DNA of 64,000 nucleotides from Lachnospiraceae bacterium (GCA_017472605.1 JAFUPV010000006.1:62001-126000), one strand, 5' to 3'; shown: positions 19,432 through 28,167, numbered from the stretch's first letter. A program made the numbers and translations. Notes: generated from the letters alone by a model not told the origin.

Positions 19432-19457
19432 AGCGTCGCGTCAGCGGCGCTTTTTTT
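19432..19457 (+). terminator. Terminator of the pilus operon
   Basis: Stem AGCGTCGC / GCGGCGCT (one G-T pair), GTCA loop, then seven T residues: a textbook intrinsic terminator after the last pilin gene. Confidence 0.88.
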
Positions 19458-19485
19458 GCATATTTTCCATGCCTGTACATATATT
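19458..19485 (+). promoter_or_regulatory. Candidate sigma-E promoter of spoIIIA operon
   Basis: GCATATT (19458-19464), a 13-base spacer and CATATATT (19478-19485) closely match the mother-cell sigma-E consensus (-35 ending ATATT, -10 CATACANT). The spoIIIA operon is sigma-E controlled in Bacillus subtilis. It lies immediately behind the pilus terminator and 46 bp before the spoIIIAA start. Confidence 0.65.
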
Positions 19486-19530
19486 GTGATAAACGAGAAC
19501 GCAAATGGATGGATCAAGGAGGTGAAACGG

Positions 19531-20457
19531 ATGGGTGCAGCTGAAACGCTATTCCCTCTTCTTCCATCGGAGATAAAAAAACGGCTGGAAGGCTGGGAGA
19601 AAGAACTGGATCATCTGGAGGAGATTCGTTTTCGCGTTGGAAGAGAACTGACCTTCTGCGGAAACGGTTCCATTCGGTGGCTTTCACAGAAAGGCGGTTT
19701 TCAACCGGTCAGACAGGGAAGCTACCGCGTAACCGGAAAGGATCTGGAACTGTTTCTGGCAGCCTGCAGTGAATATTCGCTTTATGCCTATCAGGATCAG
19801 ATTGCTTCCGGCTTTCTGACAATCCGCGGCGGTCACCGGATTGGATTTGCCGGATCGCTGCTGATGGAAAACGGAAGAATCAATGGCTTTTCTGATTTCG
19901 GAAGCATCAATCTGAGAATTGCGCATGAAGTCACTGGATGCGCAGTTCCTGTTTTCCGAAAACTGTTTGACCGGGAGCGGTTCTGCAATACGCTGATCCT
20001 GTCTCCGCCAGGACGGGGGAAAACAACATTGATGCGTGATCTGATCCGTCTTCTGTCCGGAGGAAGTGAATTCCGTTCCGGCTGCGCAGTATCCGTTTCC
20101 GACGAAAGAGGAGAACTTGCAGCATGTTACCGCGGCATTCCGCAGATGGATCTGGGATGGAATACCGATGTGCTCGATGGAGGCAGAAAAGATCAGAATC
20201 TGTGGCTTCTGATCCGCACCATGAATCCGGAGATTCTGGCCATGGATGAAATCGGAGGCGAAACGGAAATGCAGCTGCTGGAAACGGCATCCACCTGGGG
20301 AATCGGCCTTCTGGCAACCATGCACGGAACCTTTCAGACGCTGACCAGGAGCCAGGGAACATGGATGGGACTGTTTGAGCGGTTTGTGGAACCGGTTCCC
20401 GTGTCGGGAAGCTGGAACTATCGCGTGTACAGCAGGGAGGGAAATGAATGCCTCTGA
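19531..20457 (+). CDS. spoIIIAA: Stage III sporulation protein AA (ATPase)
   Basis: This 308-residue protein is the secretion-type ATPase of the SpoIIIA-SpoIIQ feeding tube, acting on the mother-cell face of the outer forespore membrane. Walker A is PPGRGKTT near 159-166. Walker B-like EILAMDEIGGE and an ATMHG motif follow, as in secretion ATPases. The ATG at 19531 follows AAGGAGGTG with ideal spacing and is the first gene after the sigma-E promoter candidate. The end overlaps spoIIIAB by 10 bp. Confidence 0.95.
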   Translation: MGAAETLFPLLPSEIKKRLEGWEKELDHLEEIRFRVGRELTFCGNGSIRWLSQKGGFQPVRQGSYRVTGKDLELFLAACSEYSLYAYQDQIASGFLTIRGGHRIGFAGSLLMENGRINGFSDFGSINLRIAHEVTGCAVPVFRKLFDRERFCNTLILSPPGRGKTTLMRDLIRLLSGGSEFRSGCAVSVSDERGELAACYRGIPQMDLGWNTDVLDGGRKDQNLWLLIRTMNPEILAMDEIGGETEMQLLETASTWGIGLLATMHGTFQTLTRSQGTWMGLFERFVEPVPVSGSWNYRVYSREGNECL

Positions 20458-20966
20458 AAACAGCAGGAATCATCTGCATTGCGTTGGGAATCCTGCTTTG
20501 CGGAAAAGAAGTGGAAGAAAGGACGGCGAAGCGATTGAAAGAACTGGAAGAATTCCACCGGTTCCTCGGATTTCTGGAACAGGAGATTACCTGCAGGCAG
20601 ACCGTTTTTTCTTCTGTTCTGGAAAAAGCACATCCGCTTGGCAGCGGATGTCTGAGAACGTTTATCGCTCGTCTCAAGGATGTCCCGGAATATGGGCATA
20701 GGCCGATGAATGAACTCTGGGACCAGGCAGTCCGGCAGACATACGGACCGGTTGGTCTGAAACAGGAGGAACTGCAGATCATGAGACAGACAGGCACTGC
20801 ATTCCTCTGCATGCAGAGAGGGATGATCGGAAACCGTCTGAGAACCGATCGGGAACAGCTTGGGCATCTGATCGAAGCGCGCAGAGACTGCCAGCAGAAA
20901 GACAGCCATCTCTATCGCAGTCTGAGTATCATGGCCAGTCTGCTTGCCGTTCTGATTCTGATATGA
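20448..20966 (+). CDS. spoIIIAB: Stage III sporulation protein AB
   Basis: This 172-residue protein has a hydrophobic N-terminus (KTAGIICIALGILLCG), a helical body and a C-terminal hydrophobic anchor (SIMASLLAVLILI). That is the GspF-like layout of SpoIIIAB. It keeps the ELEEFHRFLGFLEQEI segment typical of the family. The overlap with spoIIIAA suggests coupled translation. Assignment is reinforced by the complete AA-AH order. Confidence 0.92.
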   Translation: MPLKTAGIICIALGILLCGKEVEERTAKRLKELEEFHRFLGFLEQEITCRQTVFSSVLEKAHPLGSGCLRTFIARLKDVPEYGHRPMNELWDQAVRQTYGPVGLKQEELQIMRQTGTAFLCMQRGMIGNRLRTDREQLGHLIEARRDCQQKDSHLYRSLSIMASLLAVLILI

Positions 20967-20980
20967 CAGGGAGGGGAATT

Positions 20981-21175
20981 GTGGATGTTAATCTGATTTT
21001 TAAAATTGCCGCGGTTGGCATACTCGTATCGGTTGTATCTCAGGTGCTGAAACAAAGCGGCAGAGAAGAGCAGGCCTACCTTGCAACCCTTGCCGGCCTG
21101 ATCCTTGTTCTGTTCTGGCTGATTCCCTGTATCAGTGACCTCTTTGACTCCATACGCAGTCTGTTTGCGCTGTGA
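20981..21175 (+). CDS. spoIIIAC: Stage III sporulation protein AC
   Basis: This 64-residue membrane protein has two hydrophobic helices (IFKIAAVGILVSVVSQVL and TLAGLILVLFWLIPCI) joined by a KQSGREEQA loop, the hallmark of SpoIIIAC. The GTG at 20981 gives the family length and is preceded by GGGAGGGG. An ATG at 20963 overlapping the spoIIIAB stop would add six residues and is the alternative. It forms part of the membrane channel complex of the spoIIIA machinery. Confidence 0.9.
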   Translation: MDVNLIFKIAAVGILVSVVSQVLKQSGREEQAYLATLAGLILVLFWLIPCISDLFDSIRSLFAL

Positions 21176-21202
21176 GAAGCTGCGGGAAAGAAGGTGGAAC
21201 CG

Positions 21203-21586
21203 TTGGATATGTTCAAGATTGCTCTGTGCGGCGTTGTGACCGCTTTGCTGGCGACTCATCTTCGTGCAGTAAAAGAAGAATACCGTCTGTTCGTCATCCT
21301 GGCAGCCGGACTTGTGTTTACTTTCTGGATTCTGGACAAGATGACCTGGTTTGTAGACAGTCTGAAACAGATACAGGAATACACCTCCATTGATCCCATT
21401 TATATGAACTGTATTCTGCGTATGATCGGAATCACATGCATCTGTGAATTTTCCGCAAATCTTTGCCGGGACAGTGGACATGAAACACTGGCGGAACAGA
21501 TATCCATGCTGGCCAGACTGGTGATTCTCAGCTTCAGCGTTCCCATCGTCCTTGCAATTCTGGAATCCATTCACGGCATGCTATGA
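21203..21586 (+). CDS. spoIIIAD: Stage III sporulation protein AD
   Basis: This is a roughly 127-residue protein with several hydrophobic helices (MFKIALCGVVTALLA, LFVILAAGLVFTFWIL, MLARLVILSFSVPIVLAIL) as in SpoIIIAD, paralogous in part to SpoIIIAC. The TTG at 21203 is placed five bases after AAGGTGG. ATG at 21209 and GTG at 21194 are in-frame alternatives. It lies 27 bp after spoIIIAC and 5 bp before spoIIIAE. Confidence 0.9.
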   Translation: MDMFKIALCGVVTALLATHLRAVKEEYRLFVILAAGLVFTFWILDKMTWFVDSLKQIQEYTSIDPIYMNCILRMIGITCICEFSANLCRDSGHETLAEQISMLARLVILSFSVPIVLAILESIHGML

Positions 21587-21591
21587 GGTAG

Positions 21592-22743
21592 ATGATGAAA
21601 CATATCCTGATTCTGCTTCTTGTCTCCATTCTTCTGGGAACAGGCACAGAAGCAGCAGAAAACGACGGCCGTCTTCCGGAGACAGAGGAATCGGTCTGGT
21701 CGCTGGAAGACTATGATTTTGGAGAACTGCAGGCATTTCTCAATCAGAATTTTGACGAGGAAGTGCCTGAATTCGAAGAACTGGCCCAAAGTCTGATAAA
21801 CGGAGATTTCTCTTCATTTCTGGAAACAATCGGACGGTTTCTGAGGGAACTGCTGGTGGGGGAGATTCAGAAAAACCGGCTGGCGTTAGTGCGCGTCCTG
21901 CTTCTTGCGATCAGTGCCGCGCTGTTCTCCAACATTGCCTCCGTGTTCCGCGACAACCAGATTTCCCAGAATGCCTGGTTTGTGATTTATCTGATGCTGT
22001 CCCAGACACTGCTTTCCGTATTCGGGAGCTGCTATGAAACCTGTCTGCTTTATCTGGACAGGCTTCTGACCTTTGTGAAGCTTCTCATACCAGCCTTCTC
22101 CATTGCCTTATCCTGTGTCTGCGGAGCAGCAGCCATGAGCATCTGGTATCAGCTGACTTTTTTGCTGATCACGCTGATTGACTGGGTCTTTCTCTATCTG
22201 CTTCTGCCCGGGATCAAAATCTATGTCTGTCTTTCTCTGCTCAATGAACTGACCATGGAAGACTATCTTTCCGGTTTTCTGGAATTGCTGCGCATGCTGG
22301 CGGAGTGGATTCTGAAAACAATAACAGGTATTGTAGTAGGCATGCAGGTCATTCAGGGACTGATTTTGCCGGCAGCCAGTCAGAGTGCGGGAACGCTGAT
22401 CAATAAACTGATCCAGGCAGTTCCAGGGATCGGAAGCGGGATACGCAGCGCGTCTGAGCTGATGATCGGGACAGGAGTTCTGATCAAAAACGGGATCGGT
22501 GCTGCCGGTGTGCTGGTTATTGCCGTAATCTGTCTGATTCCTGTGACCCAGTTCTGCGTAATCGTTGTCATGTATTACGGCGCCGGCGCAATCATTCAGC
22601 CGGTTGCGGATGAACGGATCAAAAACTGCATGACGCAGACGGCATATGGGATCCGGATGCTGATGAAGGTAATTGCGATCGCCGCATTTCTGTTTGCCGT
22701 ATCCGTTGCACTGATCTGCGTCTTTACCAGCCGTGTCTTTTAG
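21592..22743 (+). CDS. spoIIIAE: Stage III sporulation protein AE
   Basis: This 383-residue polytopic protein starts with a signal peptide (KHILILLLVSILLGTGTEA), has an acidic extracellular segment (about 20-95) and then multiple membrane helices from about residue 98 to the end. Length and topology fit SpoIIIAE, the largest channel component. Motifs such as GIGSGIRSASELMIGTGVLIKNGIGAAG are cut here to GIGSGIRSASELMIGTGVL for brevity and match the family pattern I know. Ribosome binding site GAGGTAG. A second ATG at 21595 is possible. Confidence 0.93.
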   Translation: MMKHILILLLVSILLGTGTEAAENDGRLPETEESVWSLEDYDFGELQAFLNQNFDEEVPEFEELAQSLINGDFSSFLETIGRFLRELLVGEIQKNRLALVRVLLLAISAALFSNIASVFRDNQISQNAWFVIYLMLSQTLLSVFGSCYETCLLYLDRLLTFVKLLIPAFSIALSCVCGAAAMSIWYQLTFLLITLIDWVFLYLLLPGIKIYVCLSLLNELTMEDYLSGFLELLRMLAEWILKTITGIVVGMQVIQGLILPAASQSAGTLINKLIQAVPGIGSGIRSASELMIGTGVLIKNGIGAAGVLVIAVICLIPVTQFCVIVVMYYGAGAIIQPVADERIKNCMTQTAYGIRMLMKVIAIAAFLFAVSVALICVFTSRVF

Positions 22744-22805
22744 CTGATTCAGACAATGGGCCAGACCGCTGTCAAAACGGTACAGCAGGGAAAGGAGGTA
22801 TTTTA

Positions 22806-23348
22806 TTGGACATCATGCTGTGGATCCGTCAGATCTGCGGATTTCTGATTCTTTCTTCGCTTCTCCGGTATCTGCTGCCGGAAAAATATTATCAGACCTA
22901 TGTGAAGCTGTTTCTGAATCTGCTCCTGGTTCTTCTTCTGGCCAGACCGCTGCTGAGCTTTGACCGGGAGCAGATGAATCAGGTGTGGCAGGAAGCGTCA
23001 GTCAGAATTGCGGATGAGAACTGGAAACAGCAGTTGAATCGTCTGGTTCTGACTGCCCAGTCCAGAGAACAGCTGGAACCGCTTCTGCAGAATGAACTGG
23101 ATGAGAGGCTGGCAGAACGTGGCTATGAAGCAGATGATGTCACACTGATAACGGACGAACGGACCGGGAATATCACAGAAATTCAGCTGGATGTAAAGCA
23201 GCGAAATGACAGCATAACCGTTCCGGCAATCCGTACGCAGGGAGGTGTCTGGCGCCTGAATGAGGAAGAGGTGCAGCTGGAGCAGTATCTGCAGCAGGAG
23301 CTTTCTCTTTCTTCAGAGGTCGGACTTTCCGTAACAATCGTTTTCTGA
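22806..23348 (+). CDS. spoIIIAF: Stage III sporulation protein AF
   Basis: This 180-residue protein has two N-terminal membrane helices (ICGFLILSSLLRYLLP; LFLNLLLVLLLARPLL) and a soluble C-terminal domain, as in SpoIIIAF. Translation probably starts at TTG (22806), seven bases after a perfect AAAGGAGG. The 62-bp gap before it is the largest in the operon and holds no visible terminator. Confidence 0.9.
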   Translation: MDIMLWIRQICGFLILSSLLRYLLPEKYYQTYVKLFLNLLLVLLLARPLLSFDREQMNQVWQEASVRIADENWKQQLNRLVLTAQSREQLEPLLQNELDERLAERGYEADDVTLITDERTGNITEIQLDVKQRNDSITVPAIRTQGGVWRLNEEEVQLEQYLQQELSLSSEVGLSVTIVF

Positions 23349-23366
23349 TAAATCAGGAGGAGCCTT

Positions 23367-23948
23367 GTGATCAGATCAATAACAGATGCAGTGAAAAAAA
23401 TCGGAATTCTGCGGATTCTGCTGATGATGCTTGCCGGAGTCGTTCTGATTCTCTGTTCCATTCCTGTGACGAATGAAGACAGGGGAGAATCGATGGTCAA
23501 CGAAACAGAGAGCAGAATCGAGCCGGAAATGGAGCGGACATATGAGGAAGCGCTGGAGAACCGGCTGAAAAACATGCTGGAGCAGATGGAAGGTGTCCGA
23601 TCAGCGGATGTCATGATCACGCTGGCGGCGGGGAGCCGGAAAATCATCAGCAGAGATGAAGTCATACAGGAAGAACTGGAGTCCGACGCGTCAGCAGACG
23701 GCATGGTTCAGAATCACCGTGTCAGCAGAAGCGAATCGACTGCCGTTTTGACGGAACAGACGGACGGGAGCAGACAGCCATATGTACTGCAGGAAATCTG
23801 CCCGGAAATTCTGGGAATTCTGGTTCTGGCAGATGCGGATCTGACGCCGTCGATGAAGGAAGAAATAAACGGCGCGGTACAGGCATTATTTCAGGTGGAA
23901 GCGCATAGAATCAGAGTATTAGAGAAAAAATCATCATCGGAGGGTTAA
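23367..23948 (+). CDS. spoIIIAG: Stage III sporulation protein AG
   Basis: This 193-residue bitopic protein has one N-terminal membrane helix (ILLMMLAGVVLILCSI) and a ring-building-motif domain that contains LEQMEGVRSADVMITLAAG. It forms the large oligomeric ring of the feeding tube between mother cell and forespore. GTG start with a CAGGAGG site. An Arg/Glu-rich variable stretch (about 45-70) precedes the ring domain. Confidence 0.93.
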   Translation: MIRSITDAVKKIGILRILLMMLAGVVLILCSIPVTNEDRGESMVNETESRIEPEMERTYEEALENRLKNMLEQMEGVRSADVMITLAAGSRKIISRDEVIQEELESDASADGMVQNHRVSRSESTAVLTEQTDGSRQPYVLQEICPEILGILVLADADLTPSMKEEINGAVQALFQVEAHRIRVLEKKSSSEG

Positions 23949-23951
23949 TCA

Positions 23952-24773
23952 TTGAGACGAATCATGAAACGGAATCAGGTAGTGATCACCGCCCTGGCAG
24001 TGATGCTGGCAGTTGCCGGATATCTTACCTATGCGGGAAAGCAGGATCTGAACCGGTTGAATCAGGCACAGACTGCAGTTCTCCCATCGAAAGCCTACGA
24101 TACATATGTAGCGGGAACCGGGACGGATGAAGGACAGGAGCTGGCGGATGAGGATTCGTTAACCGGTTCGGGGGAGGGCGCCGCAGCGGATGCAGAGAAT
24201 ACCGGCGCAGGAAGTGCCGTCCCGGCAGGCGGCGACCGTGTGGTATCATCCGGTACAGAAGATGCAGCGGCCGATGCAGCGGGTGAGGACGGAAACCAGG
24301 CACCGGAGGCATCGGCCACGCTTTCCGCGGATCAGAGCAATCTGACAGAGATTGACAGTCTGGACTATGACATTGTAAATCCAGGCGAAGCTGTTTTGAC
24401 CAACGGACTGACAGTCAGTGATTATCTGGCATCGGCGCGTCTGTCAAGAGAACAGGTAAGGGGAAAGAACAGGGAAGACCTGCTGAAGGTCATCGATGAT
24501 GACGGAACGGATACAGCAATGCGGCAGGCGGCTGTTGATAAAATGGTAGAGCTGACCGACAACAGTGACAAGGAGTGTGCGGCGGAAACACTGCTGTGCG
24601 CAAAAGGCTTTGACAACTCCATTGTCAGCATAACAGACGGGAAAGTTGATGTTGTGATCTGCAGAGCGCAGCTGACAGACGCGGAGCTGGCTCAGATCGA
24701 AGATATCGTGAAGCGAAAAACCGATGTTTCCGCAGCAGATATCGTTATTTCACTGATGGATGTCACTCAATAG
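23952..24773 (+). CDS. spoIIIAH: Stage III sporulation protein AH
   Basis: This 273-residue protein has one membrane helix (VVITALAVMLAVAGYLTYAG), a long Ala/Gly/Asp-rich linker (about 40-130) and a C-terminal EscJ/FliF-like ring domain (SREQVRGKNREDLLKVIDD onward) that binds SpoIIQ. TTG at 23952 fits a GGAGGG site. ATG at 23964 is an alternative. The linker is longer and more low-complexity than in Bacillus. Last gene of the spoIIIA operon. Confidence 0.93.
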   Translation: MRRIMKRNQVVITALAVMLAVAGYLTYAGKQDLNRLNQAQTAVLPSKAYDTYVAGTGTDEGQELADEDSLTGSGEGAAADAENTGAGSAVPAGGDRVVSSGTEDAAADAAGEDGNQAPEASATLSADQSNLTEIDSLDYDIVNPGEAVLTNGLTVSDYLASARLSREQVRGKNREDLLKVIDDDGTDTAMRQAAVDKMVELTDNSDKECAAETLLCAKGFDNSIVSITDGKVDVVICRAQLTDAELAQIEDIVKRKTDVSAADIVISLMDVTQ

Positions 24774-24793
24774 ATGAAATTTATAAAAAAGGT

Positions 24794-24821
24794 TTGCAAA
24801 CAGATGAAAATTTGATATAAT
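24794..24821 (+). promoter_or_regulatory. Sigma-A promoter upstream of Asp23 gene
   Basis: TTGCAA, 16-base spacer, perfect TATAAT, placed 30 bp before the coding start. Confidence 0.75.
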
Positions 24822-24851
24822 GCTTTTCAGAAGCATAGAGGAGGTACAGCT

Positions 24852-25223
24852 ATGTCTAAGGAATATAAATCCGAATCCGTTACACTTCAGGGTGAGTGCA
24901 GCGGTGAGTTAAAGATCGCGAATGAAGTCGTTGCCATCATTGCCGCACTGGCAGCAACGGAAGTCGACGGCGTTGTTTCCCTGGTCGGAAACATGACCCA
25001 TGAGCTGATCGCAAAGCTTGGAATGAAAAATCTTTCCAAAGGAATCAGCGTAACTGTGGAGGACGGAATCGTTCATACACAGGTATCTCTTGTGATCCAG
25101 TACGGATACAGCGTTCCGGAAGTGTCCGCAAAAGTACAGGATAAGATCAAGACAGCAATCGAAAACATGACAGGACTCCAGGTAGAATCCGTCCGTGTAA
25201 CGATTGCAGGCGTCAATATGTAA
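24852..25223 (+). CDS. Asp23/Gls24 family envelope stress protein (YqhY-like)
   Basis: This 123-residue protein has the Asp23/Gls24 (DUF322) pattern: KIANEVVAIIAALAATEVDG, then GVVSLVG, and a C-terminal half with VSLVIQYGYSVPEVSAKVQ and VESVRVTIAGVNM. In Bacillus the homologue YqhY lies between acc genes and nusB and is linked to control of fatty acid synthesis; the location before nusB here matches. Own promoter and terminator make it monocistronic. A second paralogue occurs at 54464. Confidence 0.9.
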   Translation: MSKEYKSESVTLQGECSGELKIANEVVAIIAALAATEVDGVVSLVGNMTHELIAKLGMKNLSKGISVTVEDGIVHTQVSLVIQYGYSVPEVSAKVQDKIKTAIENMTGLQVESVRVTIAGVNM

Positions 25224-25239
25224 CGCAAAGGCAGCAAAA

Positions 25240-25268
25240 ATGGGTGCCATGACCGGCACCCATCTTTT
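25240..25268 (+). terminator. Terminator after Asp23 gene
   Basis: Nine-base stem ATGGGTGCC / GGCACCCAT with a six-base loop, followed by CTTTT. Confidence 0.82.
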
Positions 25269-25295
25269 GGGTCAGGTAGAAAAGCACAGGATACT
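25267..25295 (+). promoter_or_regulatory. Weak candidate promoter for nusB operon
   Basis: TTGGGT, 17-base spacer, GATACT, just behind the terminator. It is a weak match, proposed because a promoter is needed here for the long nusB-recN gene run. Confidence 0.3.
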
Positions 25296-25333
25296 GCAGG
25301 GGATAGTTGGTTGCAGATCGGACAAGGAGAACC

Positions 25334-25780
25334 ATGAATCGCAGACAGTTAAGAGATTACACATTTAAATTATTATTCCATGTAACATTTTACGAAAACG
25401 GAGAGCTGGAGGAGCAACTGGAAACCTATCTCAATGAGTGCATGTTTCCGGAGGAAGGACAGCTTCTTTTGATCGAATCCGAGAAGGAAGAACTGAAAAC
25501 CCGCTTCCACGCAATCGTTGAAAAGCTGCCGCAGATCAATGAGCGGATCGGTCAGTCTTCCGAAGGCTGGAAGCCGGAGCGAATGAACCGTGTGGATCTG
25601 TCGATCCTTCGTCTTGCCTGCTATGAGATGGATTACGACGCGGAAGTTCCTCAGAAGGTAGCCATCAACGAAGCGGTTGAACTGGCAAAGAAATATGGCG
25701 GTGATGAGTCTCCGCGTTTTGTGAATGGAATTTTGTCCAAGCTTGTCAGAGCAGAAGAAACGCCGTACCTGACCGAATAA
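25334..25780 (+). CDS. nusB: Transcription antitermination factor NusB
   Basis: This 148-residue all-helical protein supports rRNA antitermination with NusE/S10 and boxA RNA. It has the family start (NRRQLRDYTFKLLFHVTF) and the C-terminal signature VPQKVAINEAVELAKKYG followed by FVNGILSKL. The ATG at 25334 with AAGGAGAA upstream was chosen over an upstream in-frame ATG at 25307. First gene of the conserved nusB-xse-isp-dxs-recN run. Confidence 0.95.
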   Translation: MNRRQLRDYTFKLLFHVTFYENGELEEQLETYLNECMFPEEGQLLLIESEKEELKTRFHAIVEKLPQINERIGQSSEGWKPERMNRVDLSILRLACYEMDYDAEVPQKVAINEAVELAKKYGGDESPRFVNGILSKLVRAEETPYLTE

Positions 25781-25810
25781 TCAGTCGGCAGGTGCGCGAA
25801 AGGAAACAGG

Positions 25811-27073
25811 ATGGCAAGTGTTTATACCGTTGCGCAGATCACTGCGTATATTAAACATATGTTTGAGCAGGATTTTGCATTAAATCGTGTCTCAGTTAAA
25901 GGCGAGGTGTCAAACTGTAAGTATCATTCCAGTGGGCATCTCTATTTCACATTGAAGGATTCTGCCGGAGCCATCAGCTGCATCATGTTTGCCGGCTCCC
26001 GAAAACCGGGTGATATCCGGCTTCGGGACGGAATTCAGGTGATTGCAAAAGGCAGTGTCCGTGTTTACGAACGGGACGGAAAATACAGTCTCCATGTGAC
26101 AGAGCTGAAGGAAGACGGAATCGGCGATCTGTACCGGATGTTTGAAGCGAGGCGTCGTGAGCTGGAAGAAATGGGAATGTTTGCTTCCGAGTACAAGAAG
26201 CCGATTCCACGCTTTTGCGCGACCGTTGGGATCGTGACAGCGGAAACAGGAGCAGCCATACGCGACATCATTAACATTGCTTCCAGAAGAAACCCCTATG
26301 TCCAGCTGATTCTCTGTCCGGCACAGGTTCAGGGAGCCGGTGCCGCGTCCAGCATTGTCCATGCAATTGAAACACTGGATGAGCTGGGGCTGGACTGCAT
26401 GATTGTGGGACGAGGCGGCGGATCCATCGAAGACCTCTGGGCTTTCAATGAAGAATCGGTTGCCAGAGCGATTTTTTCCTGTGATACGCCTGTCATTTCC
26501 GCAGTCGGCCATGAAACGGACTTTACCATTGCCGATTTTGTTGCTGATCTTCGCGCACCGACGCCTTCTGCAGCGGCAGAGCTGGCGGTCTATGACTATG
26601 AAGCGCTGATGAGCCGCCTTCTGGATGCACAGACAAGACTGGATCAGGCTATGGGGCGCCGGCTGGAAGAGACAAACGCCAGGGTGGAGAAATGCCTGCT
26701 GAAACTTCAGCTTCTCCATCCGGAATCCAGGATTCAGAAAAAGAAAGAACAGCTGCAGGCAATGGAAGCGCAGCTGTTTGCCCGCATGGCGGATGAAATC
26801 CGCAGATACCGCTACCAGCTCGGAATGAAAGCACAGAAGCTGGATGCCATTTCACCGCTGAAACGGCTTTCCGGCGGCTATGCGCTGATCACGGACGAAA
26901 CGGAGCAGCCGCTTGAGGGAATCGGAAATCTGGCAATCGGGCAGCCAGTGCGGATTCACATGAAGGATGGAATTGCTGCTGCAGCAATTACGGAGATTCA
27001 GAAGCGAACGATCACGGATCCGGGAACGTGCGAGACGGGAAGCATTCGCTCAGGAAAGGAAGAGCAGCTATGA
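25811..27073 (+). CDS. xseA: Exodeoxyribonuclease VII large subunit
   Basis: This 420-residue protein is the catalytic subunit of ExoVII, which degrades single-stranded DNA. An N-terminal OB-fold (VKGEVSNCKYHSSGHLYFTL, about 24-100) precedes the nuclease domain with TAETGAAIRDIINIASRRNP, GRGGGSIEDLWAFNEE and ISAVGHETDFTIADFVAD, then a helical coiled-coil stretch. The stop overlaps the start of xseB, which fits the stoichiometric need for the small subunit. Confidence 0.96.
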   Translation: MASVYTVAQITAYIKHMFEQDFALNRVSVKGEVSNCKYHSSGHLYFTLKDSAGAISCIMFAGSRKPGDIRLRDGIQVIAKGSVRVYERDGKYSLHVTELKEDGIGDLYRMFEARRRELEEMGMFASEYKKPIPRFCATVGIVTAETGAAIRDIINIASRRNPYVQLILCPAQVQGAGAASSIVHAIETLDELGLDCMIVGRGGGSIEDLWAFNEESVARAIFSCDTPVISAVGHETDFTIADFVADLRAPTPSAAAELAVYDYEALMSRLLDAQTRLDQAMGRRLEETNARVEKCLLKLQLLHPESRIQKKKEQLQAMEAQLFARMADEIRRYRYQLGMKAQKLDAISPLKRLSGGYALITDETEQPLEGIGNLAIGQPVRIHMKDGIAAAAITEIQKRTITDPGTCETGSIRSGKEEQL

Positions 27074-27261
27074 CAATTGATGAAAATCTGAATCAGTTAA
27101 ACGAGATCATGGCATCCATGGAGCAGGACAGCCTGACTCTGGAGCAGTCTCTGGCGAAATTCGAGGAAGGAATCCGTCTGGTAAACGAATGCCGGAAAAT
27201 GATTGACGCAGTGGAAAAACGAATTCAGGTAATAGAAAATAACAGGGAATTTGAATCATAA
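27070..27261 (+). CDS. xseB: Exodeoxyribonuclease VII small subunit
   Basis: This 63-residue helical hairpin protein has the family pattern LNEIMASMEQDSLTLEQSL followed by FEEGIRLVNECRKMI. It wraps around the XseA coiled coil. The ATG at 27070 overlaps the xseA stop by 4 bp. In-frame codons upstream within xseA are unlikely to be used. Confidence 0.95.
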   Translation: MTIDENLNQLNEIMASMEQDSLTLEQSLAKFEEGIRLVNECRKMIDAVEKRIQVIENNREFES

Positions 27262-27276
27262 AAACAGAGGCGCAGT

Positions 27277-28167
27277 ATGAAAACGTTTGAAGAAAGATTA
27301 CAGGAAAAAACCAGGGCAGCGGAGGCTGCTGTGAGAAATTATCTGCCAGAGGAGAGCGGATTCCAGAAAAATCTGATTGAAGCTTCCAATTACAGTGTGC
27401 TGGCAGGCGGGAAACGCCTGCGTCCCCTGATCATGCAGGCGGTCTATGAAGCCTTCGGCGGAATCGGTGCAGGCGTGGAACCCTTTATGGCAGGTCTGGA
27501 GATGATCCATTCCTCCTCCCTTGTCCACGATGATCTGCCGTGCATGGACAACGACGAATACCGCAGAGGAAAGCTGACCACCTGGAAGAAATACGGCTAT
27601 GACATGGCTGTTCTTGCAGGAGACGATCTGCTGGTAGAGGCATTTGCGGCAGCTTCCCATGCGATGGAGCTGGGAATCCGTCCGGAGCTGGTTGTAAAGG
27701 GCATGCGTGTTCTTGCACAGAAAGCGGGAATTTTCGGAATGATTGGCGGTCAGAGCGTGGATGTGGAGCTGACCGGAAAAGAGGTGCTGCCGGATCAGCT
27801 TGACTTTATCAACCGGCTGAAAACAGGCGCTCTGCTGGAAGCTGCCATGATGATTGGCTGCATTCTGGCAGGCGGAAGTGAAGAGGAAGTAAAGGAAATG
27901 GAAATCATTGCATCGCGCATCGGTGTTGCGTTCCAGATCCGTGATGATATTCTTGATGTGACATCAACAACAGAAATTCTTGGAAAACCGGTCAACAGCG
28001 ATGAGAAAAACCAGAAAAATACCTATGTATTTCTTCATGGTATTCAGGAAGCAGAACAGAAGGTGGAAGAATATTCCGGCGAAGCAAGAGAACGTCTGGC
28101 AAAGGTTCTCCCCAATGATACGTTCCTGATCCAGCTGGTCGAATGGCTGATCCACAGAGAAAAGTAA
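27277..28167 (+). CDS. ispA: Polyprenyl (farnesyl/geranyl) diphosphate synthase
   Basis: This 296-residue trans-isoprenyl diphosphate synthase condenses IPP with DMAPP/GPP. It has GGKRLRPLIMQAV near 47-59, the first aspartate-rich motif DDLPCMDND near 85, and the second DDILD near 228. Length matches IspA. The position between xseB and dxs is the classic arrangement and supplies prenyl chains for undecaprenyl phosphate and quinones. Chain length cannot be fixed by eye. Confidence 0.94.
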   Translation: MKTFEERLQEKTRAAEAAVRNYLPEESGFQKNLIEASNYSVLAGGKRLRPLIMQAVYEAFGGIGAGVEPFMAGLEMIHSSSLVHDDLPCMDNDEYRRGKLTTWKKYGYDMAVLAGDDLLVEAFAAASHAMELGIRPELVVKGMRVLAQKAGIFGMIGGQSVDVELTGKEVLPDQLDFINRLKTGALLEAAMMIGCILAGGSEEEVKEMEIIASRIGVAFQIRDDILDVTSTTEILGKPVNSDEKNQKNTYVFLHGIQEAEQKVEEYSGEARERLAKVLPNDTFLIQLVEWLIHREK

